Origin: Spisula solida
Taxonomy: Eukaryota > Mollusca > Bivalvia > Venerida > Mactridae
Reading direction: 5' to 3'
NCBI GenBank assembly: GCA_947247005.1
Contig: OX365952.1
Coordinates: 45,922,722 to 45,986,721 of the forward strand
Length of the DNA stretch: 64,000 nucleotides
Below the pieces are notes generated by a model. It saw only the letters and a list, made by a program, of their open reading frames with translations, was not told the origin of the DNA and searched no databases. Positions 1 through 10,400 of this stretch are shown in pieces. A program made the translations under genes and the position numbers. Position 1 is the stretch's first letter, and each line of letters opens with the position of its first letter.

Positions 1-312
1 ACGAGTAGGTTACTCAATACTACACAACGGGTAGGTAACTCAATACTACACAACAAGTAGGTTACTCAATACTACACAACGAGTAGGTTACTCAATACTA
101 CACAACGGGTAGGTAACTCAATACTACACAACGAGTAGGTAACTCAATACTACACAACGGGTAGGTAACTCAATACTACACAACGGGTAGGTAACTCTGT
201 GTAGGTAACTCAGTGTAGGTAACTCAGTGTAGGTAACTCTGTGTAGGTAACTCAGTGTAGGTCACTCTGTTTAGGTCACTCTGTGTAGGTAACTCAGTGT
301 AGACAACTCTGT
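1..312. repeat. Minisatellite, 26-bp then 14-bp units
   Basis: Bases 1-184 are a tandem array of a 26-bp unit (key words GGGTAGGTAACTC and ATACTACACAA). From about 185 it changes to a 14-bp unit (GTGTAGGTAACTC followed by A or T) up to about 312. The short unit looks like the long unit after loss of its ATACTACACAA half, so one array probably arose from the other. The array runs off the left edge of the window. Confidence 0.9.
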
Positions 313-313
313 G

Positions 314-425
314 AGGTCAGTAGGTCAAAGGTCAAGGTCACTGTGACCTTTACCATTTCTGACTATTGGGCTGCCATGGGGGCATACATGTTTTACAAAC
401 CTCTCTTGTTTTCAATTATCTACTA
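314..425 (+). repeat. Interspersed repeat fragment rich in AGGTCA half-sites
   Basis: The stretch contains four AGGTCA half-sites and an inverted one, then a GGGGGCATACATGTTTTAC segment. The reverse complement of the same segment occurs at about 50393-50470, so this is a dispersed repeat and not a local regulatory region. The short ORF over it (343-558) is not considered a gene. Confidence 0.6.
322..349 (+). promoter_or_regulatory. Cluster of nuclear-receptor-like half-sites
   Basis: 322-334 is a perfect direct repeat of AGGTCA with one-base spacing (DR1). 335-349 is a perfect inverted AGGTCA palindrome with a three-base spacer, the textbook oestrogen-response-element form. The match to consensus is seen directly. 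Binding or function is not shown, and the site lies inside a dispersed repeat. Confidence 0.4.
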
Positions 426-1014
426 TAACCCAAAGGTAGCTCAGATGCTGTTTTCTCAAGTAACACTTACACGCTTGGTACCAAACATCTTTTTCTATAT
501 TTTAACGAATTATGTCCGATGTTTGGTTCCCAACGTGTATAAGTTTCGGAATGCTTAGTCCAGTAAAACCTTTGTGTTATAGTTGACAGTCAAAATTTAT
601 TTTACATATAAGTCATTGAAATCAATGAAAACTGTGTGCCTGTGGGTTACATTATGCAACCTCATAAAGACTGCTTCAATAATATAACCAGGCCCCATGA
701 TTATAAAGTTTTATTCATGTTCAGCTCAACTTGAGTATGAAACTTTATTAAATATGAAATATTTTCAACCCGTGAAAACAAATATCAGCCATTGCATTGA
801 AAAAATTACCCTGGAGAGAATGCCCTCTTTGACCCCTTTTTAAGGTAATTATGACTCCATATGTATAAAAGGCTAACTATCTGTCGACTGATAATATTTG
901 CTTTATATTGGTTGTATTATTTGATTGTAAAATCACTGCACAGTACTGTCTCTCCAGAGAACAAACTTTTTAACACCCTGTATATATACATAAATAAAAT
1001 TAATAGATATACAA
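426..1014. other. No feature recognised
   Basis: AT-rich sequence with no convincing exon, RNA gene or repeat. If the plus-strand gene extends upstream of 1458, this stretch is presumably intronic. Confidence 0.5.
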
Positions 1015-1435
1015 AATTTATATAGTGCCTTTTTCATGCGAACACACGTTCAAAGGCACTTTACATTGTAGTGTTGCAGCCACAAGGGCGCATGTGCATC
1101 CTCTACCAGTGCAGATACAGCATGATCTGACCAGAGGGACAGAGAGAGAAAGCCCCTGAAGGGAGGGAAAGACAATAGATACAGGCATGTCCGGCGCTGC
1201 AGAAGTGCACCTAGCTCTTATTTCGAATAGACAGCCTGGTTCTTGAATGTGCTCGGTGTATAGCACCGATACACAGCTTCCTGGCCCCTTTACCCAGATA
1301 CTTTGCATTACACACGGCCAGATATAGCGGGAAATATTATAAATATTTAAAAAATGTCAAGTTCCGACGTCGCATTTTGAACCAACAACCTCTGGATTGA
1401 CAGTCCAGTGTGTTAACCACTGAGTTACATCCGCT
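1015..1435 (-). mobile_element. tRNA-derived SINE, near full length
   Basis: On the minus strand the element starts at about 1435 with a tRNA-like head (an A-box-like segment, then a B box near 1370-1395). It continues into a body that matches the SINE at 26941-27370 for about 300 bp and ends near 1015 in GAAAAAGGCACTATATAAA. A 96-codon ORF at 1018-1308 is simply the SINE body read through. The two copies differ by scattered substitutions, so both are old insertions. Confidence 0.85.
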
Positions 1436-1457
1436 TATATACATGATATACTTACAG

Positions 1458-1535
1458 GAACAACTGAAATCACTGCAGGAGAAGGTCAGTGAAGTACGAG
1501 TCAGAGATAGTATCGGTATGCTAGATAGAGCCAGG
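1458..1535 (+). CDS. Putative internal exon of unknown plus-strand gene (coiled coil)
   Basis: A 78-nt open segment lies between an acceptor (CTTACAG) and a donor (AGG|GTACGT). It is phase 0 at both ends and encodes 26 residues beginning EQLKSLQEKVSEV, a heptad-like charged helix that suggests a coiled coil. It joins in frame to the candidate exons at 2338 and 3337. A SINE ends only about 20 bp upstream of the acceptor, and the pyrimidine tract is weak. I do not recognise the family, and the exon remains provisional until transcripts are seen. Confidence 0.5.
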
Positions 1536-2065
1536 GTACGTATACCACAGGAGGTTGTATTCACAGAGCATCTTAGCAATAAACTTAACATTTTCTTTAA
1601 ATCTTAAAAATGCAAACTTAACAAGAGAATCAAGATTTTTAAAGTTTTACATCAATTTCTTTCATCAGTTGTATGATTATTTGATTGCACGATTTATTTC
1701 TCCCGAAAATAAAATGAAAATTATAGCCAGGCTGCAGACTAAACAGTAGACATCCAGACAGATTGCGGACATCTTTGTGCTGTTGTAAGATGCTTGTTAA
1801 GCAGTCTCGGAAGTTACATGAATATATAGTAGTGACATTGCTTTTTTCGGGAAATTGCAAGCAAATGCAGAAAATATCCAGAATTTGGTTTGCAAAGTTG
1901 CAAGCTTTTTGTGGCGCTAATATTTTGTATGGTGGTCATATGACAGTCTTATGACAGTTGCATGGAACACCAGGGATTTCCCCAAAAGGTGCCCCTAGAA
2001 GTGATCGTAGAGATTTGTGTGGCTGTTGCAAGACCCAGGCGTAACCTTTACTATATTAATATATA

Positions 2066-2306
2066 TACCGTATTCCCTCGAATAAAGGCCCCCCCGGGGG
2101 CGATGCAATTTTGAGAAAAAGTCTTACTATAATTTTTGAGAAAAGGTCTTCGCATGAACTATAAATTGAAGTGAATCATGTTAAATTTGTCTATGATTAT
2201 CCATAGAATAAACCACCAATTAATACAAAATTGAAGTCTTTAAAAAAAAAAATTTTTTCATTAAAGATAGTAGTAGGGGAGGGGGGTTATTCGAGGGAAT
2301 ACGGTA
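2066..2306. mobile_element. MITE with CCGTATTCCCTCG terminal inverted repeats
   Basis: The left end reads TACCGTATTCCCTCGAATAA and the right end is its reverse complement, with TA at each border (TA duplication, mariner-like). The interior is G/C-run rich and non-coding. A second copy lies at 32656-32809. This copy ends only about 30 bp before the acceptor of the candidate exon at 2338. Confidence 0.85.
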
Positions 2307-2337
2307 TGTATATTATATACATTTATATACATGTTAG

Positions 2338-2406
2338 GTGAAGAACATGATCGTACTGGTAACCAGAAGATGGGCGTTAGAATTACAAACTGTTAGGAGA
2401 AAACAG
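2338..2406 (+). CDS. Putative internal exon of unknown plus-strand gene
   Basis: A 69-nt phase-0 segment lies between ATGTTAG and CAG|GTAATG. It encodes 23 residues (starting VKNMIVLVTRRWALEL, ending RRKQ) that are basic and helical in character. It splices in frame to both neighbouring candidate exons. Downstream, from about 2415, the sequence is a SINE, so the longer ORF at this place is not coding beyond the donor. No family assignment. Confidence 0.5.
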
Positions 2407-2419
2407 GTAATGTATTGTT

Positions 2420-2752
2420 GTTGTTTGTTTGTGTTTGACCAAGACAGTCGTAAGTGTTGTGTGGCCAATGACCTTTCAGGGAATAGACAGTTGTGTGAAA
2501 GTATAAGGAATTCAGGCGCGATACACTAGCTCTTTCTGACTCCATGGTTCTTTACGTGCCCTGGGTACAGCACTGATACACGCAAGGCTACCTCTGTATT
2601 GCCAGCTAGTTCTTCTCTAGATAGGTGGGAAGTTTTGAAGTGTTTCGTGGTTCACTAATGACCAAATTACTCTGGCTGAGATTGGAACCACATATTCTTT
2701 GAGCTGTAGTGTAGAGCTTTACCAATTTGACCGCCATGCCACTATGGGTTCT
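2420..2752 (-). mobile_element. tRNA-derived SINE, diverged
   Basis: On the minus strand there is a tRNA-like head near 2750-2680 (B-box-like GGTTCCAATCTC), then a body containing GTATCAGTGCTG and GTAAAGAACCATGG. These words are shared with the SINE body at 26941-27370 and with the fragments at 14690 and 41365. Confidence 0.65.
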
Positions 2753-2754
2753 TT

Positions 2755-3336
2755 AAACAATAGGAGGTAATTGTCCAATGTAACCTATATAACATATGAT
2801 ACATACAGTCAACCTAGTCTGTAAAGGTCACCCATTGGAACAGCAAAATGTTGTCTTGGTTTACAGGTGGCCTCTCTTACCGGAATATTCTGTTTGGAGA
2901 TAAAATTAATGGTCTTTGTAAATGAGTTTGTTATGGTGGTCTTTGTTTACAGGTGCTCTTTAATTCAGGTTTGACTGTATCACCATGGTAACGTTGTGTA
3001 TTTGATAAGACTGCATTATGGACTTTTCAGACTGACATAGCCTTACATTGAAATTATTATAAAGGAATTTAAACGTATATAAAGTAGGGATGGTTGGGAG
3101 TGCCGAAATCAATACTGCAGTACTCCGTCTGATTGACCGTATAGCTGGGTGATGTTGCCTGCTGTTTATTCGCTTGTTGAGTAATGACAGGCAAATATAA
3201 TCCATAAATTTAAATCAGATCGGTCACATTTAAGCAGATTGGATAGTACATAGTAATTGTAAAAAAAGCCAACATTTTCCAGTCCATAGTACCTATTATT
3301 AACAGCATTACATTCAGAATATTTGTTGTGTTTTAG
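2755..3336. other. Probable intron, nothing else recognised
   Basis: AT-rich DNA between the candidate exons at 2338-2406 and 3337-3753. The ORFs on the opposite strand here have no recognisable content. Confidence 0.4.
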
Positions 3337-3753
3337 ACAAAGATATTTGAATACACAAGCAGTCCAGTAAAGATGCACATAGAGACGTTGAAACCGGTTC
3401 AATCGAGCGAAGACGAGGATGAGGTGTCGGAGAACGAAGACGTGCCGCGTAAAATACGTAAACTTTCCAATGATGATATAGAAGTTAACTCTCAAAACAT
3501 TGCAGTATGTGAAGCACTAAATATGAATAGTGAAGTTGGAAATGGAGATATTTCCGGTAAATCATGTACTGTGGCAGGATTGAATGGTGGTGGTGATCAG
3601 GTGGAAGTCGGAGGATGTGAGTCTCAGGATGTATCAAAGAATAATGAGAACTGTGTGGAGATAGAAGAAGTTCCATCACTTCACACGGACCATGACTCAA
3701 TAACCAGTAACGTGACAGCACAAAATATAACAAATCTTACCAGCGTCACATGA
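3337..3753 (+). CDS. Probable 3'-terminal coding exon, unknown nuclear-type protein
   Basis: The acceptor GTGTTTTAG precedes a 139-codon phase-0 reading frame that ends with TGA at 3751-3753. The peptide opens TKIFEYTSSPVK. It continues with an acidic serine stretch (SSEDEDEVSENED) and a short basic patch (PRKIRKL) that could act as a nuclear localisation signal. The rest is a low-complexity acidic/polar tail. No domain is recognised. Composition suggests a disordered C-terminus of a nuclear protein (inference). Together with the exons at 1458 and 2338 it gives an uninterrupted frame of 188 codons. The 5' part of the gene is not identified in the window. A later poly(A) signal may be AATAAA at 4779-4789. 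Confidence 0.65.
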   Translation, partial: TKIFEYTSSPVKMHIETLKPVQSSEDEDEVSENEDVPRKIRKLSNDDIEVNSQNIAVCEALNMNSEVGNGDISGKSCTVAGLNGGGDQVEVGGCESQDVSKNNENCVEIEEVPSLHTDHDSITSNVTAQNITNLTSVT

Positions 3754-3773
3754 TCATGATTTGAACAATTGTG

Positions 3774-3880
3774 CCTTGCGTTCAACAAATATTTACGTGA
3801 CGCAGGTTTCGTACCTGGTGCGTAACTGGTATGTAACAGGTGCGAAAGGTGCGTCACTTAAATATTCTATGAACGCAGGG
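3774..3880. mobile_element. Short palindromic MITE (TGCGTTCAA ends)
   Basis: The ends read CTTGCGTTCAA and GAACGCAGG, roughly inverted. The interior contains TTTCGTACCTGG and GGTGCGTCAC. A second copy with the same order of words is at 45250-45334. It sits immediately after the stop codon of the plus-strand terminal exon, inside its presumed 3' UTR. Confidence 0.65.
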
Positions 3881-4119
3881 CTGTTCTGGGTTCTATATTT
3901 ATTTGTTAAGTTGTCGTTATGGTCGTCTATGCCAGGGATTTTCCTACACTACAGTAGGTCCTGGAAATAGACCCATTCCAAAGTAAAGAGTCAGGAAAGC
4001 CTTGTATGTTAAGTGATAACCCAGAGTCAGGGTGACGTAGATTCAGTGGATGGAGATAACTTAAAGTGATGCTACCAATGTTTCCAGATCAATTCTTGCA
4101 ATGAATATTCTGTACTCTG

Positions 4120-4250
4120 GGGTGGTATTCAATATTAATCTTATTTAATTGGAGAATAAGGATAGCCAATCAAATCGCCTGTTACTGACCAAGAGTTTAA
4201 TATGGTGTGATCTGATTGGTTGTCCAGTAAGATCAATATTGAATACCCCT
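4120..4250. mobile_element. Palindromic MITE (GGTATTCAATATTAATC ends)
   Basis: The left arm GGTATTCAATATTAATCTTA and the right arm near 4229-4247 are inverted copies with a few mismatches, and inner words (CCAATCA, TGATTGG) also pair. The interior is non-coding. Confidence 0.65.
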
Positions 4251-5536
4251 GGTGTCAATTGTGTATTTGTGTGGACTTTCTAGGGTTGAAAGAACTTACT
4301 TACAGAGCGACACTCTTCATGGACAGTTAGTGCAATCTGACTGCCATATTCCTAGGCCAGTATTGTGTTCATAATCATTTGCATTCCCTCCTTTTTTGGA
4401 GAAGGTTGGGTATGTTGGTTTGTACATTTCCTTCTATCAATCCGCTAGACGATCAATCTATACATAACTTACCCAACATTCTCAATCTGTATTTGTTCAG
4501 TGCCTTAAGAGTTTGACATGTTGGTCACTAGTATACATTAAAATATTGTTAAAATAAGGTAACAAAATATTTGATCAAATTAAAAAAAAAGTATATTTAA
4601 AAATTATATACCTGCAACCTTCTAGTGATCTGACAATATCAGTTATCCAGTTGTAAAACTGTGCAAAACTAACCTCTGTAAAGCAAATTTAGCTCTATAT
4701 AATGCATATAATTTGCTTTTCTTGAACAGTCATGCTCTTAAGAGGTTACAATGTTTTTTTTTTCAGAATTAAGAAATTAATAAAATAAATGTTCAAATCT
4801 TGAGTGTTATATTATTTCTAGAGGCAAGTTTGGCAAAAATTTTGAATGGTAAGGTTAGCGAGATATCGGACTCCGATCTCATGAAGCATCTTAAGAAGAC
4901 GTCAGTAATCAGCATGATCTGGAAAGGTCATCACTCAAGAAATGGACTATCATACCAACAGAACATGTTAACAACTGATTTCAAGTGTACAAAGACACTG
5001 TGGGGCTGTGATCGATCATAATGGGTATCACATGTGACAAGGCTTGCTTCATATTATACTAGGCGTCAATGAAAAGTTACCACCCTATTGACTCTAATAT
5101 TTAAAATTCACGTTACACTGTGTTAAAAGCAGAACACGACTATGTTTTAACCTTACTGTGTAGTCACAGCTATCCAATTTAACCATTACAAATGCACACA
5201 CTAAAAAACTTTTGTACCGATAGGTCATATTGCATACAAAATACACAGTGTATCTAAGTGGGAACGTTTCAGTGACGCCCAGTATATTTTCGTCAACTTT
5301 AATACTAACCCTACACTCATCCAATATCCTCTTTATATTGAAATATAATTCCGTGGGAAATGTTCAGACTACAATAAGTGGACAAGTCACGTATAATTGA
5401 TAACGTAGACCAAATTGTTCATTGTAAAATTTATTAATAAATAATAAAATTCTGGTACAAAAAGCAAGTAAAGGTGGAGATAGAATGTACCATCTCTAGC
5501 ACTGTTGAGGCAATATAATTATAAAACTACAAACTC
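4251..5536. other. Downstream flank of plus-strand gene; nothing else recognised
   Basis: AT-rich. Overlapping AATAAA hexamers at 4779-4789 could serve as the poly(A) signal of the plus-strand gene. The 73-codon ORF at 4800-5021 has no splice context or recognisable domain and is not annotated. Confidence 0.35.
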
Positions 5537-5873
5537 TATAAGGCCAAAACTAATTAATTATGTGGTTCTAGTAACCCGACCGACCATGACTTTTTGGCTC
5601 GACCCTAAACATTTTATTGCCAAAATTTTTTTTGAACCGGCGATTTTCCAGAACAGTACGAAAACTACGGCATTTAGTGGTTCCTATATCGATTTTTATG
5701 GATGTATTATTCTCACATATCGCCATTGATGGTTCTTCCATGGTTTTCGCGATGGCCTGCTCGGTTGGAAAAATAAAATAATTTTAAAAAATAAAATGTT
5801 TTTCCTACCGACCAACCCTAATTTTTTTCTCAATGTTACTGGCACCACATAATTAATTTTGTTTTGGCTTATA
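5537..5873. mobile_element. MITE with AATTAATTATGTGGT terminal inverted repeats
   Basis: The left end reads TATAAGGCCAAAAC then TAATTAATTATGTGGTTCT. The right end, reverse complemented, reads TATAAGCCAAAAC then AATTAATTATGTGGTGCC. GACCGACC-type words occur near both ends. About 337 bp, non-coding. Confidence 0.8.
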
Positions 5874-6134
5874 CATGAAAATGAAAAAATAATTCTGCTT
5901 CATTTTAAATGGTAAAATAAATCCTACAAAAAACCAGGACCTGTTCTATAAATATATAAACTCCCTGAAAAAACAAAACTGCATTTTATGCCATTTCAGC
6001 AGCAAAGTTTACAAGATAATGTGAATGAGTCATGGATTTTGCTATATGTGGTACAACTGGAGTATTAGTAAGTGATAGCTTCAGTTTGAGCTGCCTCTAG
6101 CATTACTTTGGCTTAAAAACACACAAACTTTGGA
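5874..6134. other. No feature recognised
   Basis: AT-rich unique sequence between a MITE and a minisatellite. Confidence 0.5.
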
Positions 6135-6590
6135 CAAACACTTGGTATCCATACATCTATCGCTTGGTATCCATACATTTATCACTTGCTATCCATACAT
6201 TTATCACTTGGTATCCATACATTTATCACTTGCTATCCATACATTTATCACTTGGTATTCATACATTTATCACTTGGTATCCATACATTTATCACTTGGT
6301 ATCCACACATCTCTCACTTGGTATCTATACATTTATCACTTGATATCCATACATCTATGACTTGGTATCCATACATTTATCACTTGGTATCCATACATTT
6401 ATCACTTGGTATCCATACATCTATCACTTGGTATCCATACATTTATCACTTGGTATCCATACATCTATCACTTGGTATCCATACATTTATCACTTGGTAT
6501 CCATACATTTATCACTTGGTATCCATACATCTATCACTTGGTATCCATACATTTATCACCTCTCACTTGGCATCCATACATTTATCATGA
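6135..6590. repeat. 22-bp minisatellite, about 21 copies
   Basis: The unit is CTTGGTATCCATACATTTAT plus CA, with mainly TTTATCA/TCTATCA variants. Since 22 is not a multiple of three, it opens overlapping 60-134-codon frames in several phases. These are artefacts of the array. Confidence 0.95.
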
Positions 6591-6599
6591 CATAAACTA

Positions 6600-7015
6600 C
6601 TAGTATACTTCCATGTTGTGGTTTGAACACAATCTCATGTCATGAATCTACACTAAACTGTAAGAACAGTGTTACAGTAACATCGCCATAGCAACTACCT
6701 TAGTAACCAATACAATATGGATGTTGTGGAAAGTAAGTTGTTGTAGGAAGGACATTTGATTGCGAGAATATATACCCTTAATTGCTTCTTACACATTACA
6801 CAACTCAGTTACGAAATGAGAGCAAGCTTGGTTACATATCTCATGTGCAGCTTTTTGTACCAAATATCAAAGAATTACCTCCCTTGATAATGTTCTTGTT
6901 AAGTCCAACTCTGCTACTTCGGTTGTCTCCCCTCCATACTTAATTAATGTAAAAATGATTGATTGGCAAGATAGGCGAGATTTGATGTATCCATGGAGGA
7001 AAAGGTTAATAACAC
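6600..7015. other. No feature recognised
   Basis: Unique AT-rich DNA between the 22-bp array and the duplication downstream of the SLC49A3-like gene. Confidence 0.5.
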
Positions 7016-7019
7016 TGTA

Positions 7020-7207
7020 GAGATATTGTTGCTAAGCAACGCGTCATTCTGCTGAGACGGGTGCTCTGGAGCGAGAGAGAGAGAGAGAGAGATGCTCAGG
7101 GAATGTTAAAAATGAAGATGTTGTTGCTAAGGAACGCGTCGTTCTGCTCAGTGGATGCTCTAGAGAGATTGAAAGATGCTCGGGGCATGTTAATAATGGA
7201 AGATGTT
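7020..7207. repeat. About 100-bp tandem duplication with GA microsatellite
   Basis: TTGTTGCTAAGCAACGCGTC near 7027 and TTGTTGCTAAGGAACGCGTC near 7121 begin two similar blocks. Each contains TTCTGCT, a GTGCTCT-like word and GATGCTC. The first also carries a (GA)n run at about 7072-7091. It lies just beyond the 3' end of the minus-strand transporter gene. Confidence 0.75.
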
Positions 7208-7212
7208 GGTAA

Positions 7213-7218
7213 TTTATT
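7213..7218 (-). terminator. Candidate poly(A) signal of SLC49A3-like gene
   Basis: AATAAA on the minus strand (TTTATT at 7213-7218), about 40 nt beyond the stop codon at 7256-7258. It is the nearest such hexamer. Use is inferred only. Confidence 0.35.
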
Positions 7219-7255
7219 GCACAACTTGCACCAATATCCTCGTTGTAAGATGAGT

Positions 7256-7437
7256 TCATAAGTGTGTGTCCACCATAGATTGTTTGGATATAACATGTAT
7301 CTTGGTCTCCGTGTTCCTCCCAGCAATCTCAGATATTTTCCTCTCCGCTTCCAGACGTTTATAAGTTGGATTGAAGAATAACACCAGGCCTACCACAGCA
7401 ATGGTCGAAAATATATTGAATATATACAGGTTGGAAT
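7256..7437 (-). CDS. SLC49A3: SLC49A3-like exon 10 (last coding)
   Basis: The acceptor TTTTTGCAG lies just above 7437, and the exon starts in phase 1 to complete D478. It encodes the last helix (about 480-498), the cytoplasmic motif NPTYKRLEAE that is typical of SLC49A3, and a short polar tail ending VDTHL before TGA at 7258-7256. The tail is much shorter than the long tail of the human protein (from memory). Confidence 0.92.
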
Positions 7438-10400
7438 CTGCAAAAAGAAAAAAGTTCAAGAAGTAAATTTCATATTCTGAAGACTAGTTCGCAATTTTTG
7501 TTAATCAGAAAGGAATGTTATACTGCCGTTGTTAGATGTTTTAAAATGAGCATAAAATACTGCAAACTTATCTAATTTGCTAATGCCTGTATAGTGAAAA
7601 TTAATTCCTCTTGAAAATAAGATCTTACAATAACCTCATATTATCCATGTGATTTCATTGCCTTAACCCATTACTTCAATGTTCAGCCTTTTCACGCCTA
7701 ATCAGAAAATCCAGTATTTGTATGCGTTTATTATTCCCACATTTTGGTCATATTGTCTTCTGCCTTTGCACGCCTAATCGGATATACAGTATTATCTGTT
7801 CACAATCCAAACGGCATTTTGGCTCTCTTAATATATAATGCATGAGATTAACAGATGTGTGGTGGACAAGTGTTACAGTGGTAAGGGCTACTGACTGCTG
7901 ACCCGAAGGTTGTGGGTTCGATCCTTACTCCAGCCGGATCAAAATCAGAAATGCTTTTCAATGTTTCCCACCTAACATAACTAAAATTACTAACAATCTT
8001 TCGGACAAGACTTTATAACCAAGGTCCCATGTAAAGAACCAGGGATGCTTCTGGAACTGGGGCATCTTTTGTATCATGCACTTTCCCCCAAACTAGGGGG
8101 CCTCGTCCGTATGGATTTCCGGAGGCAAGGATAAATAAAAGCATATAATTTTTTTTAAAAAAGATAGATGTATGTAGTAACTTACCAGTCCAGTCTTGCG
8201 GTTCAAACACTGTAGTTGTAGCATTCTCTGGTATATGACACCCGGTATCGTATTCTAGTTCATGATCTGGTAACGGTTTCGCTAGAAATTGCATGAGAAG
8301 CATATAAGCTATACCCTGGGCTTGTCTGCAAAATAAACAATCATTACATCATTTTTGTAGTAGTAATAATAATAAAGACTTACCGGTAATAACGATGATT
8401 ACAATAGAAATAAAGGTCGTCTATCCCATTATTGGTTCCAGAGTTACTGCCCCTGAAAGGGCCAGATTTTTAGGGGCCAAATATTGACAAAACAAGTTCG
8501 GCCTTGGCCATGCCATACAATTCACTTTTCAAAGTTTTTGTGCATATGATGCATATTAATGGCCATAGCGTACAGGTGAGCAATTTTGGGTAATTGTGAC
8601 CCTCCAATTTGTTGTCATACTGCTGCAATTTATGTTATAGTTAGAACATATTTAGTAAATTTTAAGGATTAAAAAGGGCGGAGCGAGCGAAGCAAAGCGA
8701 GTCCTTTTTAGTCATTAAAATTTACATAATATGTTCTAACTGGCTTAGAATATAACATTCTGCATTCTGATTGGCCGATAGAAATTAGCACCAACGCATG
8801 ACGTCAGATCTGTTAAGAGAAAATTTTAATGATTAAATTTTCATTTAACCGCCAAAATTCGGCGTTTTCATTGGCTCATAATGTAGGTTATATTCTAAGG
8901 AGTATTTAGAAACTTCAACCTAATTAAAAATTATAAATATAAGAAATTTTAGCCAAAACAAATTTTCATATTTCAGAGGCCCAGTGACCTAGTTAATCAT
9001 TTGAACAACACTGAAAAAGTGCTCTTGAACCAATTGAACAACTCTGATAAAGAACCACCTATGAATCTGGTCCAATTCCATCATGTGATATATAATTCAG
9101 TCATACACAATGTTAGTGCTTTCATACACAGCAACAATTAAGGAGTTTCAAATAATGTAACTTTACTAACTGGTTGGGCAGTATTTTAATCATGCCTCAC
9201 ACTTATGTGAATGTGTGACAAACATAATGCCCGTATTAGACACAAACATTGCCTCAATGTTGTCAGTTTGTCCTATATTTCATCATCATATTGCCTAACC
9301 TATATTACATGTGCATGCTGTATAACAGAAAGTTATGTAAATTTAATGTAACTTTCTAGAATATCACATGGCAGAGAGGGTGAAAGGAAAATTGTCAACC
9401 AGGAGGTGAAATTCAATTTCTTTGATTGACAATTTTCCTCTTATCCTCACTGCCATGTGATATGTCAATGCATGGGGCTGATCCAGCAATTTCTCTCAGG
9501 GGGTTCCTACCAGCTATTTTTTCTCAGACTCAAACGCCGGTTTCCATAGGTAGCCCAATGACCAGGGGAAGTTAAATGACAAACGGTGGCTGAACTGCTG
9601 AAAACAGCACTCGAAAATTGGTAACTTTTTTAGCATGTATATGATATTTACCCACTGACGACACACAATCCTGAGCTTGTTGCCTCGGCAACCGGGTACG
9701 TGACTTCTACAGCTAACTCCATACTGATAGGATATATTGTCAATCCAAAACCACCAAACAATGCTGTTGTTATAGCAACTAAAACATGTTGATCTCTTAA
9801 ACGTGAGACCTGCAATAAGACTAAATACATGTATATACAGTACAAACTCTGTAAAGCAACATCCTTTGGGAGCTACAAATATTGGCCGTTGTTTAGAGGT
9901 TGTCGCTCTACAGAGATAACATTTATAGTAAAGTTTGAAGGTGTTGTTAAAGAGATGTTGTTGCTCTCCCGAGGTTTGCTCTGAGAGGTTGTACTGTGAA
10001 CACACTGTGATCAGAGGCTTATTCCTTATATGGTAGGAGCTGTCAGAGAGCCCCTTCACAAGGAAGATACCGGTAATCATTAAAATTATACAGATTTTCC
10101 CAAAAATTCAGTTTACCAAATCAGTTCATAACTTGACCAGTACTGTTGACTTACGATGATAAACAAGTGTTGTAAGTTACAATGCATATCGTTGATAGTA
10201 TATGAGATATGACATGAATGTAACTCGCACACAAAACTTCAACCAAGAAAAGTCTAAGTTAAAAAGGGGCACATCTCTATAAAACCAAAATTGAGCTATT
10301 GTACTTGACTACGGTATTAAAGTCGACTAAAGATGGTAAACAAGTATTGATTGAACGTTTCAATGCTATAGCATCGGTAATATGTAAGATATGACCAGAT

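Noticed and set aside
1018..1308. 96-codon minus-strand ORF
   Set aside because: It is the body of a tRNA-derived SINE, matched by the copy at 26941-27370.
4800..5021. 73-codon ORF as a further exon of the plus-strand gene
   Set aside because: Lies after the stop at 3753 and after poly(A)-signal-like hexamers; no clear domain or donor.
9514..10080. 188-codon minus-strand ORF
   Set aside because: It overlaps transporter exon 8 in a wrong frame and runs into a MITE. The true exon frame is established by phase and family motifs.
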